Source: DATJZH01 sp035499215
GTDB taxonomy: Bacteria; Actinomycetota; Actinomycetes; Streptosporangiales; Streptosporangiaceae
NCBI GenBank assembly: GCA_035499215.1
Contig: DATJZH010000118.1
Span: forward strand, 1 to 12,327
DNA: 12,327 nucleotides
Direction of reading: 5' to 3'
Positions within the stretch are counted from its first letter, which is position 1. Each line of letters opens with the position of its first letter. Shown here in pieces: positions 7,058-12,327 of the stretch. The notes under the pieces are model-generated. The model saw nothing but the letters and a program-made list of their open reading frames with translations, was not told where the DNA came from and searched no databases. Both the position numbers and the translations under genes were made by a program.

Positions 7058-8011
7058 GTGGTCGCGACGGTCGTCAGGTCGGGTTTCGCCGAGTCACGCC
7101 ATCGCGGCGCGATCGCCGCGCTGGACTCCGGCGGCTCGGTGCTGCTGGCGGCGGGAACGGCGGCGGAGCCGATGTTCCCGCGCTCGTCGAACAAGCCGAT
7201 GCAGGCCGCCGCGATGCTGGGCTGCGGCCTGGACCTGGACGGCGGGCTGCTCGCTCTCGCCGCGGCCAGCCACTCCGGCGAGGAGTTCCACGTCGCCGGG
7301 GTACGCGAGGTCCTGGCCCGGGCCGGCCTGGCCGAAGACGACCTGCTGTGCCCGGCTGACCTGCCGATCGACGAGCAGGCGCAGCGCGCCCTGCTGCGCG
7401 GCGGCGGCGGTGCCGACCGCCTGCACATGAACTGCTCGGGCAAGCACGCAGCCATGCTGGCTACCTGCGTCGCCGCAGGCTGGCCGACGGACAGCTATCT
7501 TGATCCCGGCCATCCCCTCCAGCAGGAAATCCGGTCCGCCATAGCGGGACTTGCGGCCGAGCCGGTCACTGCAGTCGGCGTCGACGGCTGCGGGGCGCCG
7601 CTGATGGCGATCTCGCTGGTCGGCCTCTGCCGGGCGTTCCGCGCCACGGTCTGCGCCGGCCCTGGCTCGGGGCCGCGCAGGATCGCTGATGCCATCCGGG
7701 CACATCCGGACTGGGCGTCCGGCACCAGGCGCCCTGAGCGCGCCCTGATGCGAGCCGTTCCCGGCCTGCTGCTGAAGTCCGGGGCCGAGGGAGTCCAGGC
7801 GTTCGCGCTGGCTGACGGCCGGGCGGCAGCGTTCAAGATCGACGACGGGGCGCAGCGGGCCACCGCGGTGGTCACGGTGGCGCTGCTGCGCGCGCTGGGC
7901 GTGCACGACGTGCCGGGCGCGGACACCGCCGCGCTCGAGGCACTGGCCGTCGCGCCGGTGACCGGCGGCGGGCGGGTGGTCGGCGAGATACGCCCCGCGA
8001 TTGCGTGCTGA
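7058..8011 (+). CDS. Asparaginase, Rhizobium etli type (asparaginase II / class 3 family)
   Basis: Predicted to hydrolyse L-asparagine to aspartate and ammonia in the cytoplasm; no signal peptide is seen. The 317 residues carry the pairs described for the Rhizobium etli enzymes: Ser43-x-x-Lys46 (RSSNKPMQ), Cys126-x-x-Lys129 (NCSGKHAAML), and Asp176-x-Cys178 (VDGCGAP). The SHSGEEFHV segment near 71-79 is also typical. The fold is serine-beta-lactamase-like and unrelated to E. coli AnsA/AnsB. GTG 7058 gives the family N-terminus VVRSGFAESRHRG; the nearest purine-rich site, GGAGAA at 7033-7038, is rather far (19 bases), so initiation may depend on translation of the gene upstream. Alternative amides as substrate are possible, because few family members have been tested. 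Confidence 0.9.
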   Translation: MVATVVRSGFAESRHRGAIAALDSGGSVLLAAGTAAEPMFPRSSNKPMQAAAMLGCGLDLDGGLLALAAASHSGEEFHVAGVREVLARAGLAEDDLLCPADLPIDEQAQRALLRGGGGADRLHMNCSGKHAAMLATCVAAGWPTDSYLDPGHPLQQEIRSAIAGLAAEPVTAVGVDGCGAPLMAISLVGLCRAFRATVCAGPGSGPRRIADAIRAHPDWASGTRRPERALMRAVPGLLLKSGAEGVQAFALADGRAAAFKIDDGAQRATAVVTVALLRALGVHDVPGADTAALEALAVAPVTGGGRVVGEIRPAIAC

Positions 8012-8046
8012 CCTCGGCGGGAATCCGGCGGGCAGCCGCGGCGAGT

Positions 8047-8074
8047 GCTTGCAGGCTGATTTGCCTAGGCAAGC
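8047..8074. promoter_or_regulatory. Palindromic operator candidate / bulged hairpin before the XRE gene
   Basis: TTGCCTAGGCAA at 8061-8072 is a perfect 12-bp palindrome, 23 bases before the ATG of the XRE regulator. It overlaps a longer imperfect hairpin in which gcttgcaggc (8047-8056) pairs with gcct and gcaagc (8063-8074), leaving a two-base bulge. A short perfect palindrome directly before an XRE gene is the usual form of an autoregulatory operator. The hairpin could instead weakly terminate asparaginase transcripts, but no T-run follows. Confidence 0.5.
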
Positions 8075-8095
8075 GGTGATGGGAAGACTGGAGGA

Positions 8096-8755
8096 ATGAG
8101 TCCGGTGAACGTCAGCACTATCGGCGCCTACATCCGTGAGCAGCGAGAGCAGGCCAAGATATCGCTGCGCCAGCTCGCCCAGGCGGCCGGCGTGTCCAAT
8201 CCTTACCTCAGTCAGATCGAGCGCGGCCTGCGCAGGCCGAGTGCCGACATCTTGCAGCAGATCGCGAAAGGGCTGCGCGTCTCCGCCGAGGCGCTGTATG
8301 TCGAGGCCGGCTTCCTTGAGGACCGGCCCGCCGGCCCGGCGGTGCCGGACGCGGTGCGCGCCGACCCCGAGCTGACCGAGCGGCAGAAGCAGATGCTGGT
8401 CGAAATCTACGAGTCGTTCCGCAAGGAGACGGCGATGGCGGCCGCGCAGGCGGCCGCGCCCGCAGCCGACGAGGAAGACGGGCCGGCCGTTGACGAGGCC
8501 GCGCTCTCCTGGCCCGAGAATCCGGAGACCGGGGCGCTGGCAGAGCAGCCGGGAATCATCGGCGCCCGGGCCCATCCGCTGCAGCCTGCCGGGAACGGCC
8601 CCGGTTCCCCGGCGGCGGAGCCCGGCAGGGACTCCGCCCAGTTCGCGGCCGCGCAGCCCGCCGGTTCCGACAGCGAGGACGCCGATCTCGCCGCGCAGGC
8701 GCGGCCGCCGGACGGTACTGCTCATCCGTTCCCAGCCTCCCCCGGTGCCCGGTAG
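8096..8755 (+). CDS. XRE-family helix-turn-helix regulator (Rv0474-like)
   Basis: A 219-residue DNA-binding protein. Residues 9-66 form an XRE/Cro-CI domain (IGAYIREQREQAKISLRQLA, then the recognition helix in SNPYLSQIERG at 34-44). After a short linker comes the conserved ELTERQKQMLVEIYESFRKE at 92-111. The remaining 108 residues are Ala/Pro/Glu-rich low complexity with no recognisable fold. The N-terminal 110 residues resemble the actinobacterial group containing Rv0474 of Mycobacterium tuberculosis, and the DUF2516 gene that follows at nine bases matches Rv0476, which supports the assignment. GGAGG at 8090-8094 is only one base from ATG 8096 but ten from GTG 8105, so the true start may be 8105, three residues shorter; the start shown could use GGGAAG at 8081-8086 instead. 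It probably controls itself through the palindrome at 8061-8072. Confidence 0.9.
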   Translation: MSPVNVSTIGAYIREQREQAKISLRQLAQAAGVSNPYLSQIERGLRRPSADILQQIAKGLRVSAEALYVEAGFLEDRPAGPAVPDAVRADPELTERQKQMLVEIYESFRKETAMAAAQAAAPAADEEDGPAVDEAALSWPENPETGALAEQPGIIGARAHPLQPAGNGPGSPAAEPGRDSAQFAAAQPAGSDSEDADLAAQARPPDGTAHPFPASPGAR

Positions 8756-8764
8756 CGTGACACC

Positions 8765-9103
8765 GTGAGCTTCCTGGGTTTCGGTGCCTATCAGCCGCTG
8801 CAGTGGTTCTTCTGGGTGCTGCTGGTCGCCGCGTTCGTCGTGGAGACTTGGGCCTTCATCGATGTGCTCCGGCGGCCCGGCCCGGCTTTCGTCGCGGCGA
8901 GCAAGCAGACCAAGCCGTTGTGGCTGGTCATCCTCGGCGTCGCGCTGATTATCGGCCTGGGTGGAGCCGTCGGCGAGCTGACCCTGTTCAGCATCCTGCC
9001 GATCATCGCGTTCGTGGCCGCCGCGATCTACCTCACCGACGTCAGGCCCAAGGTGAGCGGCTTCAAGGGCGGTACGCACCAGGGCCCGTACGGGCCCTGG
9101 TAG
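8765..9103 (+). CDS. DUF2516 family membrane protein (Rv0476-like)
   Basis: A 112-residue protein of unknown function with three predicted membrane helices at about 12-34, 50-70 and 74-91, joined by short polar loops (DVLRRPGPAFVAASKQTK between the first two). The overall pattern and the TDVRPKV exit from the last helix fit DUF2516. It begins at GTG nine bases after the XRE stop, so the two are likely translated from one mRNA. The C-terminal tail HQGPYGPW is encoded by a perfect palindrome, and the stop codon is eight bases from the left end of the insertion sequence. The ORF itself is not damaged by that insertion. Confidence 0.9.
   Translation: MSFLGFGAYQPLQWFFWVLLVAAFVVETWAFIDVLRRPGPAFVAASKQTKPLWLVILGVALIIGLGGAVGELTLFSILPIIAFVAAAIYLTDVRPKVSGFKGGTHQGPYGPW
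9078..9101. terminator. 24-bp perfect palindrome at the end of the DUF2516 gene, possible bidirectional terminator
   Basis: Bases 9078-9101 read the same on both strands, with arms accagggccc and gggccctggt around a central GTAC. It can form a ten-pair GC-rich stem with a four-base loop. It lies at the tail-to-tail meeting point of the rightward operon and the ancestral leftward alaX gene, a fitting place for a two-way terminator. No U-tract follows on either side, so intrinsic termination is not certain. It overlaps codons 105-112 and the first base of the stop codon. Confidence 0.5.
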
Positions 9104-9110
9104 GCGCGCC

Positions 9111-9129
9111 TAGATGATCTATTCCAAGG
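9111..9129 (+). repeat. Left terminal inverted repeat of the IS982 element
   Basis: Nineteen bases beginning TAGATGATC and ending CCAAGG; it matches the complement of the right end except at two central positions (9119-9120). The transposase stop codon begins at the very next base. Confidence 0.88.
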
Positions 9130-10044
9130 TCAGTGGTCATAGGCCAGGAGCGAGCGCTTGACGGGCTGGCCGGTTTGATCGTTGTGCCAGATGGCGGCGG
9201 TCAGGGCGAGGATGCGCTGCAGGACGCGGGCAACCACCCCGGCGGGGGTGTGCCCGCCGTGCCGCTCCAGGTCGAGCTGGCCCTTGAATGTCTCGTTGAT
9301 CGACTCGATGACCTGGCGCACCGGCTTGAACAGCTGGGCGCCAGCGGGTGCGGGCTCGCCTTTGCGGGCCGGGCGCAGCAGGTGCGCGCCGGCGCCGGCA
9401 AGGGTCGCCTCGAAGTCGCGGCCGTAGTAGTTCTTGTCCCCGATCAGGGTCTGGCCGGGCCGCTGCCCGAGCAGGCCCTGATCGGCGTCGAAGATGGCCA
9501 GCAGGACTTGCCGCTCGTCGGCCTTCGCCCCGCTCAGGGCGAAGCCCACGGGCAGCCCGCCCAAGGTGGCGACCAGGTGCAGCCGCAGGCCCCAGAAGTA
9601 GCGCGAGTGGCTGGCGCAATACCCGTACTCGGCCCAGCCGGCCAGGTCAGAGCGCTCAGCGGTCTCGCGGGAACGGCCGCACTCGACCGGGGTGGAATCG
9701 ATCACCCAGACATCGTCGGTCCATGCGGTGGTGTCGGCCGCCAGGACGCGGATGCAGTGCCGGATCAGCGACGCGGCAGCGCGCAGCCGCTTGTTACAGC
9801 CGGGCTGCTGAGGCAGGTAGGGGAACAGGTGCCGCAGGTGAGCGCGGGCGTGCCGCAGCCAGCGGGCCTCGGACGTGAACCCCGGCAGGGCCTGCATGAC
9901 CGCCAGGGTGACCAGCTCGGCATCACTCAGCTTCGGACCGATGCCTATCCCAGGCCGGTACGGCGCGAGCTGCGGCGAGTCCTTCAGCAGGTCATCGGTC
10001 TTCACGTACAGTGCTGTAGCGAGGGTATCCATGTCAGTCGTCAC
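9130..10044 (-). CDS. IS982-family transposase
   Basis: A 304-residue DDE transposase that cuts and inserts its own element. The N-terminus MTTDMDTLATALYVKTDDLL, the segment KLSDAELVTLAVMQAL (38-53) and LFPYLPQQPG (73-82) are hallmark IS982 features. The acidic triad is Asp116 (VIDSTPVECGRSR), Asp203 (LIGDKNYYG) and Glu247 (RQVIESINETFKGQLDLE), all present. Length and both ends look complete, with no frameshift, so it is probably active. GTG 10042-10044 is the start; an ATG five residues in frame further on (residue 5) is an alternative. The stop is directly inside the left inverted repeat. It is transcribed in the same direction as blaI, M56 and alaX, so read-through from those genes could enter it. 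Confidence 0.95.
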   Translation of the reverse strand: MTTDMDTLATALYVKTDDLLKDSPQLAPYRPGIGIGPKLSDAELVTLAVMQALPGFTSEARWLRHARAHLRHLFPYLPQQPGCNKRLRAAASLIRHCIRVLAADTTAWTDDVWVIDSTPVECGRSRETAERSDLAGWAEYGYCASHSRYFWGLRLHLVATLGGLPVGFALSGAKADERQVLLAIFDADQGLLGQRPGQTLIGDKNYYGRDFEATLAGAGAHLLRPARKGEPAPAGAQLFKPVRQVIESINETFKGQLDLERHGGHTPAGVVARVLQRILALTAAIWHNDQTGQPVKRSLLAYDH

Positions 10045-10084
10045 AAACTGATCTTGGATGCCCTCGCCTCATCTCCGCAGCTAC

Positions 10085-10103
10085 CCTTGGAATTAATCAT
10101 CTA
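10085..10103 (-). repeat. Right terminal inverted repeat of the IS982 element
   Basis: On the minus strand it begins TAGATGATT and ends CCAAGG, pairing with 9111-9129 at 17 of 19 positions. Its outermost three bases, TAG on the minus strand, are read as the stop codon of the alaX-like gene. The 40 bases between this repeat and the transposase start must carry the transposase promoter; none stands out. Confidence 0.88.
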
Positions 10104-10832
10104 GCCGGAAATCCTGATCCGCAGGCGGCGGAATCCCCTGCCCTTGTTCTCGATCTTGACGATCTCGATCCGGCCGACCTGGGCGGTCGAGGCCACATGC
10201 GTGCCGCCGTCTGCCTGCTGATCGAGGCCGACGATGTCCACGATCCGCACCTCCTTAGCCTCAGCCGGCACCAGGTTGGTGGCAGTGCGGATGATGGCGG
10301 GGATGGCGAGCGCCTCATCGCGCGGCAGGACGCGCGCGTGAATAGGCCGGCCCGCGGCCACCTCCGCATTGCAGGCGGCCTGGACCGCATCCCGGAATCC
10401 GCCGGGCACCTCCGGCAGGTTGAAATCCATCCGGGCGCTCAGCGGCTCCATGTTGCCGCCGGTGACCAGGGCGCCGAAGTCCCGGAACACGACTGCGCAC
10501 AGCACATGAAGACCGGAATGGGTGCGCATGAGAGCACTGCGGCGGTCGTCCTCGATGGCGCCGCGGACGATCGTCCCCGCTGGCGGCAGCGGATCATCGT
10601 CGGCCGGGATGAGATAAAGGTCGTCACCCTTGCGCGCGCCGACAATCCGCGTCGCCACGCCGCCCCACAGCAGGATCCCGTGGTCGGGCGGCTGGCCGCC
10701 GCCGCCCGGATAGAACGCCGAGGTGTCCAGCACGATCCCGGCCGCCCCGCAGTCCAGGACCCGGGCATCCCACTCGCGCAGCGTCTGGTCCCCAAGCTCA
10801 AGCCGATGCGTTCGCCATGGCCTCTCGCTCAC
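10101..10832 (-). CDS. Alanyl-tRNA editing protein, AlaX-like, stop codon supplied by the insertion sequence
   Basis: A free-standing relative of the alanyl-tRNA synthetase editing domain that would remove wrongly attached serine or glycine from tRNA(Ala). The 243 residues include the N-terminal barrel with FYPGGGGQPPDHG (40-52) and the SAD-type editing core: His105 and His109 (THSGLH), then DGGTHVAST with His212, ending in the KIENKGRGFRRLRIRI strand. The zinc site is normally H-x3-H plus C-x3-H; here Asp208 stands where Cys is usual, so metal binding may differ. Start is GTG 10830-10832, without an obvious Shine-Dalgarno. The last codon GGC is followed by the IS end, whose TAG stops translation; removing the IS restores 14 more codons into the DUF2516 end. 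Since the conserved C-terminal strand is already complete, function is probably kept. Confidence 0.88.
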   Translation of the reverse strand: MSERPWRTHRLELGDQTLREWDARVLDCGAAGIVLDTSAFYPGGGGQPPDHGILLWGGVATRIVGARKGDDLYLIPADDDPLPPAGTIVRGAIEDDRRSALMRTHSGLHVLCAVVFRDFGALVTGGNMEPLSARMDFNLPEVPGGFRDAVQAACNAEVAAGRPIHARVLPRDEALAIPAIIRTATNLVPAEAKEVRIVDIVGLDQQADGGTHVASTAQVGRIEIVKIENKGRGFRRLRIRISG

Positions 10833-10880
10833 GGCGGCAGCCTACCGGCGTGCCGCGGCCGGCCTGCAGCGGACAGCAGC

Positions 10881-10958
10881 CGCGATGGACCGGCGGCGGC
10901 CGCGATGGACCGGCGGCGGCCGCGATGGACCGGGCCGCCCGCGATGGACCGGGCCGCC
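10881..10958. repeat. Intergenic minisatellite, four units of 19-20 bp
   Basis: Two copies of cgcgatggaccggcggcggc (10881-10900, 10901-10920) are followed by two copies of cgcgatggaccgggccgcc (10921-10939, 10940-10958). All four share the 13-base core CGCGATGGACCGG. They fill most of the 128-base gap between the M56 stop and the alaX-like start, the longest gene-free stretch outside the insertion sequence. No open frame of family character, tRNA or terminator is seen there. Confidence 0.95.
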
Positions 10959-10960
10959 CG

Positions 10961-11905
10961 CTACAAGGGGAGTGCCAGGAAGGCCACCGGGACGGCGACT
11001 GCGAGCGCGGCGACCGCGCAGACCAGGGCGAGGGCCGCAGCCGAGAGCCTCGGCGCGGGCCGCAGCAGCCGGGTGACCCTGGCGGCCACGTCGCAGCCGA
11101 TTCCGGGCCCGTCGGCCGCGAGCGCGCCGGCCGGGGCCCGGCCGCCGCCTGCGGCCCCGACCCGCAGCAGCGCGGTGGCGAGTTCCCTGGCCGGCCGGCG
11201 CCGGAGCGCACGGTCGTCGGCGTGCATCTCGACCAGCAGGGCCACGGCCTTCTGGGCCTCCCGGGCGACACCGGACCAGCGGAAAGCGCGCAGCAGCGCG
11301 GTGAACGGCAAGAGCACCAGATCATGCCGTTCCGTCAGGTGGGCACGCTCGTGGGCCAGGACGGCGGCAAGCTCGGCCTGGTCAAGCAGTTCAAGAGCGC
11401 CCGAGCTGATGACGATCGCCGACCGCAGGCCGGGCAGGCAGTACGCGGCGGCTGCCGGGTGGTCGACCACCAGCGCGCCCGGCACCTTCGGGTCGCCGTG
11501 CGCAAGCAGGCTGAGCAGGGCACGCTGCCGCTGGCGGCCGCGCAGAACCGCCGCCGAGGACGCTGCCAGCATCCAGCACAGCAGCAGCAGCAGAATGATC
11601 CCCGCTGCCAGTGCGGCCAGCCGGACAACCGCCAGCACGCCCATGGCGCCCGCCGTCGGGGCCGGCATCGCGCGGACCAGCCGGGCCGCCTGCGCGGCTC
11701 CGTCAGCGACGACGCCGAGCCGCTGGTCGGCGGCGCCCAGTGCCACCAGCGCCCCGACAGCGGCAAGGCTCCAGCCCAGCCCGATCGCCTGCCAGAGCAG
11801 AATTGCCGCGGCCGGTGATCTGCGTGGCCAGCGCGCGCCGGCCAGCGCGCGCGCGGAGCGCACGCAGGACGCGGCTACGACGGCGAGGACGACGACGGCG
11901 GGCAC
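10961..11905 (-). CDS. M56-family membrane zinc metallopeptidase (BlaR1/MecR1-like protease without sensor domain)
   Basis: A 314-residue integral membrane protease, predicted to cleave the partner repressor BlaI. Hydrophobic segments lie near 1-13, 32-58, 88-118 and 285-312. The catalytic HExxH is His185-Glu186-Arg-Ala-His189 (LAHERAHL), and Glu226 in EMHADDRALR is the likely third zinc ligand. Before it, LVVDHPAAAAYCLPGLRSAIVISSG is the family's substrate-binding strand region. Unlike BlaR1 it has no penicillin-binding sensor domain, so the trigger is unknown; this compact form is common in actinomycetes. The GTG start is six bases after the blaI stop, with GGGAG ten bases before it inside blaI, indicating translational coupling. 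The stop codon touches the minisatellite. Confidence 0.93.
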   Translation of the reverse strand: MPAVVVLAVVAASCVRSARALAGARWPRRSPAAAILLWQAIGLGWSLAAVGALVALGAADQRLGVVADGAAQAARLVRAMPAPTAGAMGVLAVVRLAALAAGIILLLLLCWMLAASSAAVLRGRQRQRALLSLLAHGDPKVPGALVVDHPAAAAYCLPGLRSAIVISSGALELLDQAELAAVLAHERAHLTERHDLVLLPFTALLRAFRWSGVAREAQKAVALLVEMHADDRALRRRPARELATALLRVGAAGGGRAPAGALAADGPGIGCDVAARVTRLLRPAPRLSAAALALVCAVAALAVAVPVAFLALPL

Positions 11906-11911
11906 GGGCGG

Positions 11912-12277
11912 TCAGCTCCCGGTGGCCTCGCCGAGAGCCTCGAGGGCGCGGCGCAGCATTCGTGCCTCGGCGCCCGTCACGCTGCGCGCGAAGCGGGTGA
12001 GCGCGGCCTGCCGGTCGCCGGTCTGGTTCAGCGCGTTGAGCATCAGCTCGGTCACGTACGCCTCCCGGCTCTCCGCCGCGCGGTAGCGCCAGGCCCGGCC
12101 GTCCCGCTCACGGCGGGCGAATCCCTTCTTGGCCAGCCGGTCCAGCACGGTCATGACCGTGGTGTGGGCCAGGCCCCGCTCGCTCAGGTGCTCGCTGACC
12201 TGGCGGACCGTGCACGGGGCCGGCGCCTCCCACAGCACGTCCATGATCGCGCGCTCAAGCTCGCCAAGTCGGTTCAC
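11912..12277 (-). CDS. BlaI/MecI/CopY-family transcriptional repressor
   Basis: A 121-residue winged-helix dimeric repressor. Residues 3-70 form the DNA-binding domain (LGELERAIMDVLWEAPAPCT, the recognition helix around AHTTVMTVLDRLAKKGF, and the wing RRERDGRAWRYRA); the rest is the helical dimer arm where M56 proteases cut in the family. Start is GTG at 12275-12277, chosen because MNRLGELE is the family N-terminus. It is the first gene of a leftward operon with the M56 protease. A -10-like TAAAGT ends six bases before the GTG, so its mRNA is probably leaderless, and an imperfect dyad overlaps it, which would let BlaI repress itself. A beta-lactam role cannot be assumed: mycobacterial BlaI also controls other genes. 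Confidence 0.93.
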   Translation of the reverse strand: MNRLGELERAIMDVLWEAPAPCTVRQVSEHLSERGLAHTTVMTVLDRLAKKGFARRERDGRAWRYRAAESREAYVTELMLNALNQTGDRQAALTRFARSVTGAEARMLRRALEALGEATGS

Positions 12278-12293
12278 GCAGCAACTTTACAGC
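12278..12293 (-). promoter_or_regulatory. Leaderless blaI promoter with overlapping dyad (candidate BlaI operator)
   Basis: Read on the minus strand, GCTGTAA-AG-TTGCTGC is an imperfect dyad (five of seven arm positions pair) that ends directly at the GTG of blaI. The -10-like TAAAGT (12284-12289) lies inside it, with only six bases to the start codon. No Shine-Dalgarno is present. A repressor on this site would block the promoter. The -35 is not obvious. Confidence 0.45.
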
Positions 12294-12327
12294 CGGGGAA
12301 CTCTCGGCGCGATGACGGCGCCGGGCC

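Larger units (their letters stand above)
9111..10103 (-). mobile_element. Complete IS982-family insertion sequence
   Basis: The 993-bp element is bounded by inverted repeats and holds one intact transposase gene that fills almost all of it. The left end (tagatgatctattccaagg, 9111-9129) and the complement of the right end (10085-10103) agree at 17 of 19 bases. A GCC directly precedes the left end (9108-9110) and directly follows the right end (10104-10106), consistent with a 3-bp target duplication. Because the base outside each end also pairs, the exact boundary could be one base wider. The intact ORF and near-perfect ends point to a recent arrival. Its right end contributes the stop codon of the alaX-like gene. 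Confidence 0.88.

Noticed and set aside
6163..8011. A lysine fermentation cluster, suggested by the Kce-type enzyme
   Set aside because: No aminomutase, dehydrogenase or aminobutyryl-CoA lyase genes are nearby; BKACE members serve many pathways.
7094..9079. A 661-codon open frame on the minus strand
   Set aside because: Antisense to asparaginase, XRE and DUF2516, all of which show family motifs. The composition is mirror-frame Arg/Gly-rich.
10881..10958. CRISPR-like array
   Set aside because: Units are directly adjacent, with no unique spacers, and no cas genes are present.
10197..12086. A 629-codon open frame on the plus strand
   Set aside because: It runs antisense through alaX, the minisatellite, M56 and blaI. 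Its product is Arg/Ala/Ser-rich without motifs, as expected for a GC-rich mirror frame; the minus-strand genes have clear catalytic residues.

Overview
The window is chromosomal DNA from a high-GC Gram-positive actinomycete. Codon third positions are almost all G or C, and GTG and TTG starts are common. The left half matches a gene neighbourhood well known in Actinobacteria: radA, disA, a convergent membrane protein and mutY, with clpC nearby (compare Rv3585-Rv3589 and Rv3596c of Mycobacterium tuberculosis). The lack of a carbonic anhydrase gene between the membrane protein and mutY, and the style of the proteins, suggest a Streptomyces/Streptosporangium-like actinomycete rather than a mycobacterium. 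The genus cannot be fixed from this sequence.

Layout. 1-325: the C-terminal end of the ClpC unfoldase. 326-4774: a genome-integrity block with mutY (A:8-oxoG glycosylase), a membrane-anchored beta-domain protein on the opposite strand, disA (cyclic di-AMP synthase) and radA. 4885-6145: a TIM-barrel sugar-phosphate isomerase-like gene that overlaps dtd (D-aminoacyl-tRNA deacylase) tail to tail. 6163-9103: a rightward run of a beta-keto acid cleavage enzyme, a Rhizobium-type asparaginase, an XRE regulator with a palindrome in front of it, and a DUF2516 membrane protein. 9111-10103: an intact IS982-family insertion sequence. 10101-12277: a leftward run of blaI, an M56 metallopeptidase and an alanyl-tRNA editing protein.

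How it works together. mutY, radA and disA serve DNA repair and DNA-damage signalling; RadA is known to restrain DisA in mycobacteria. dtd and the AlaX-like gene are both trans-editing factors that clear mischarged tRNA. BlaI and the M56 protease form a repressor/anti-repressor pair. Genes are packed tightly: apart from the insertion sequence there is no gene-free stretch above 128 bases, and several junctions have zero or negative spacing.

I found no undescribed multi-gene system. The most interesting points are local. The insertion sequence supplies the stop codon of the alaX-like gene. A perfect 12-bp palindrome stands in front of the XRE regulator. A 24-bp perfect palindrome covers the DUF2516 stop codon. 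A 22-bp tandem duplication covers another stop codon. Two further minisatellites are present, and the AlaX-like protein has Asp where its zinc-site Cys should be.
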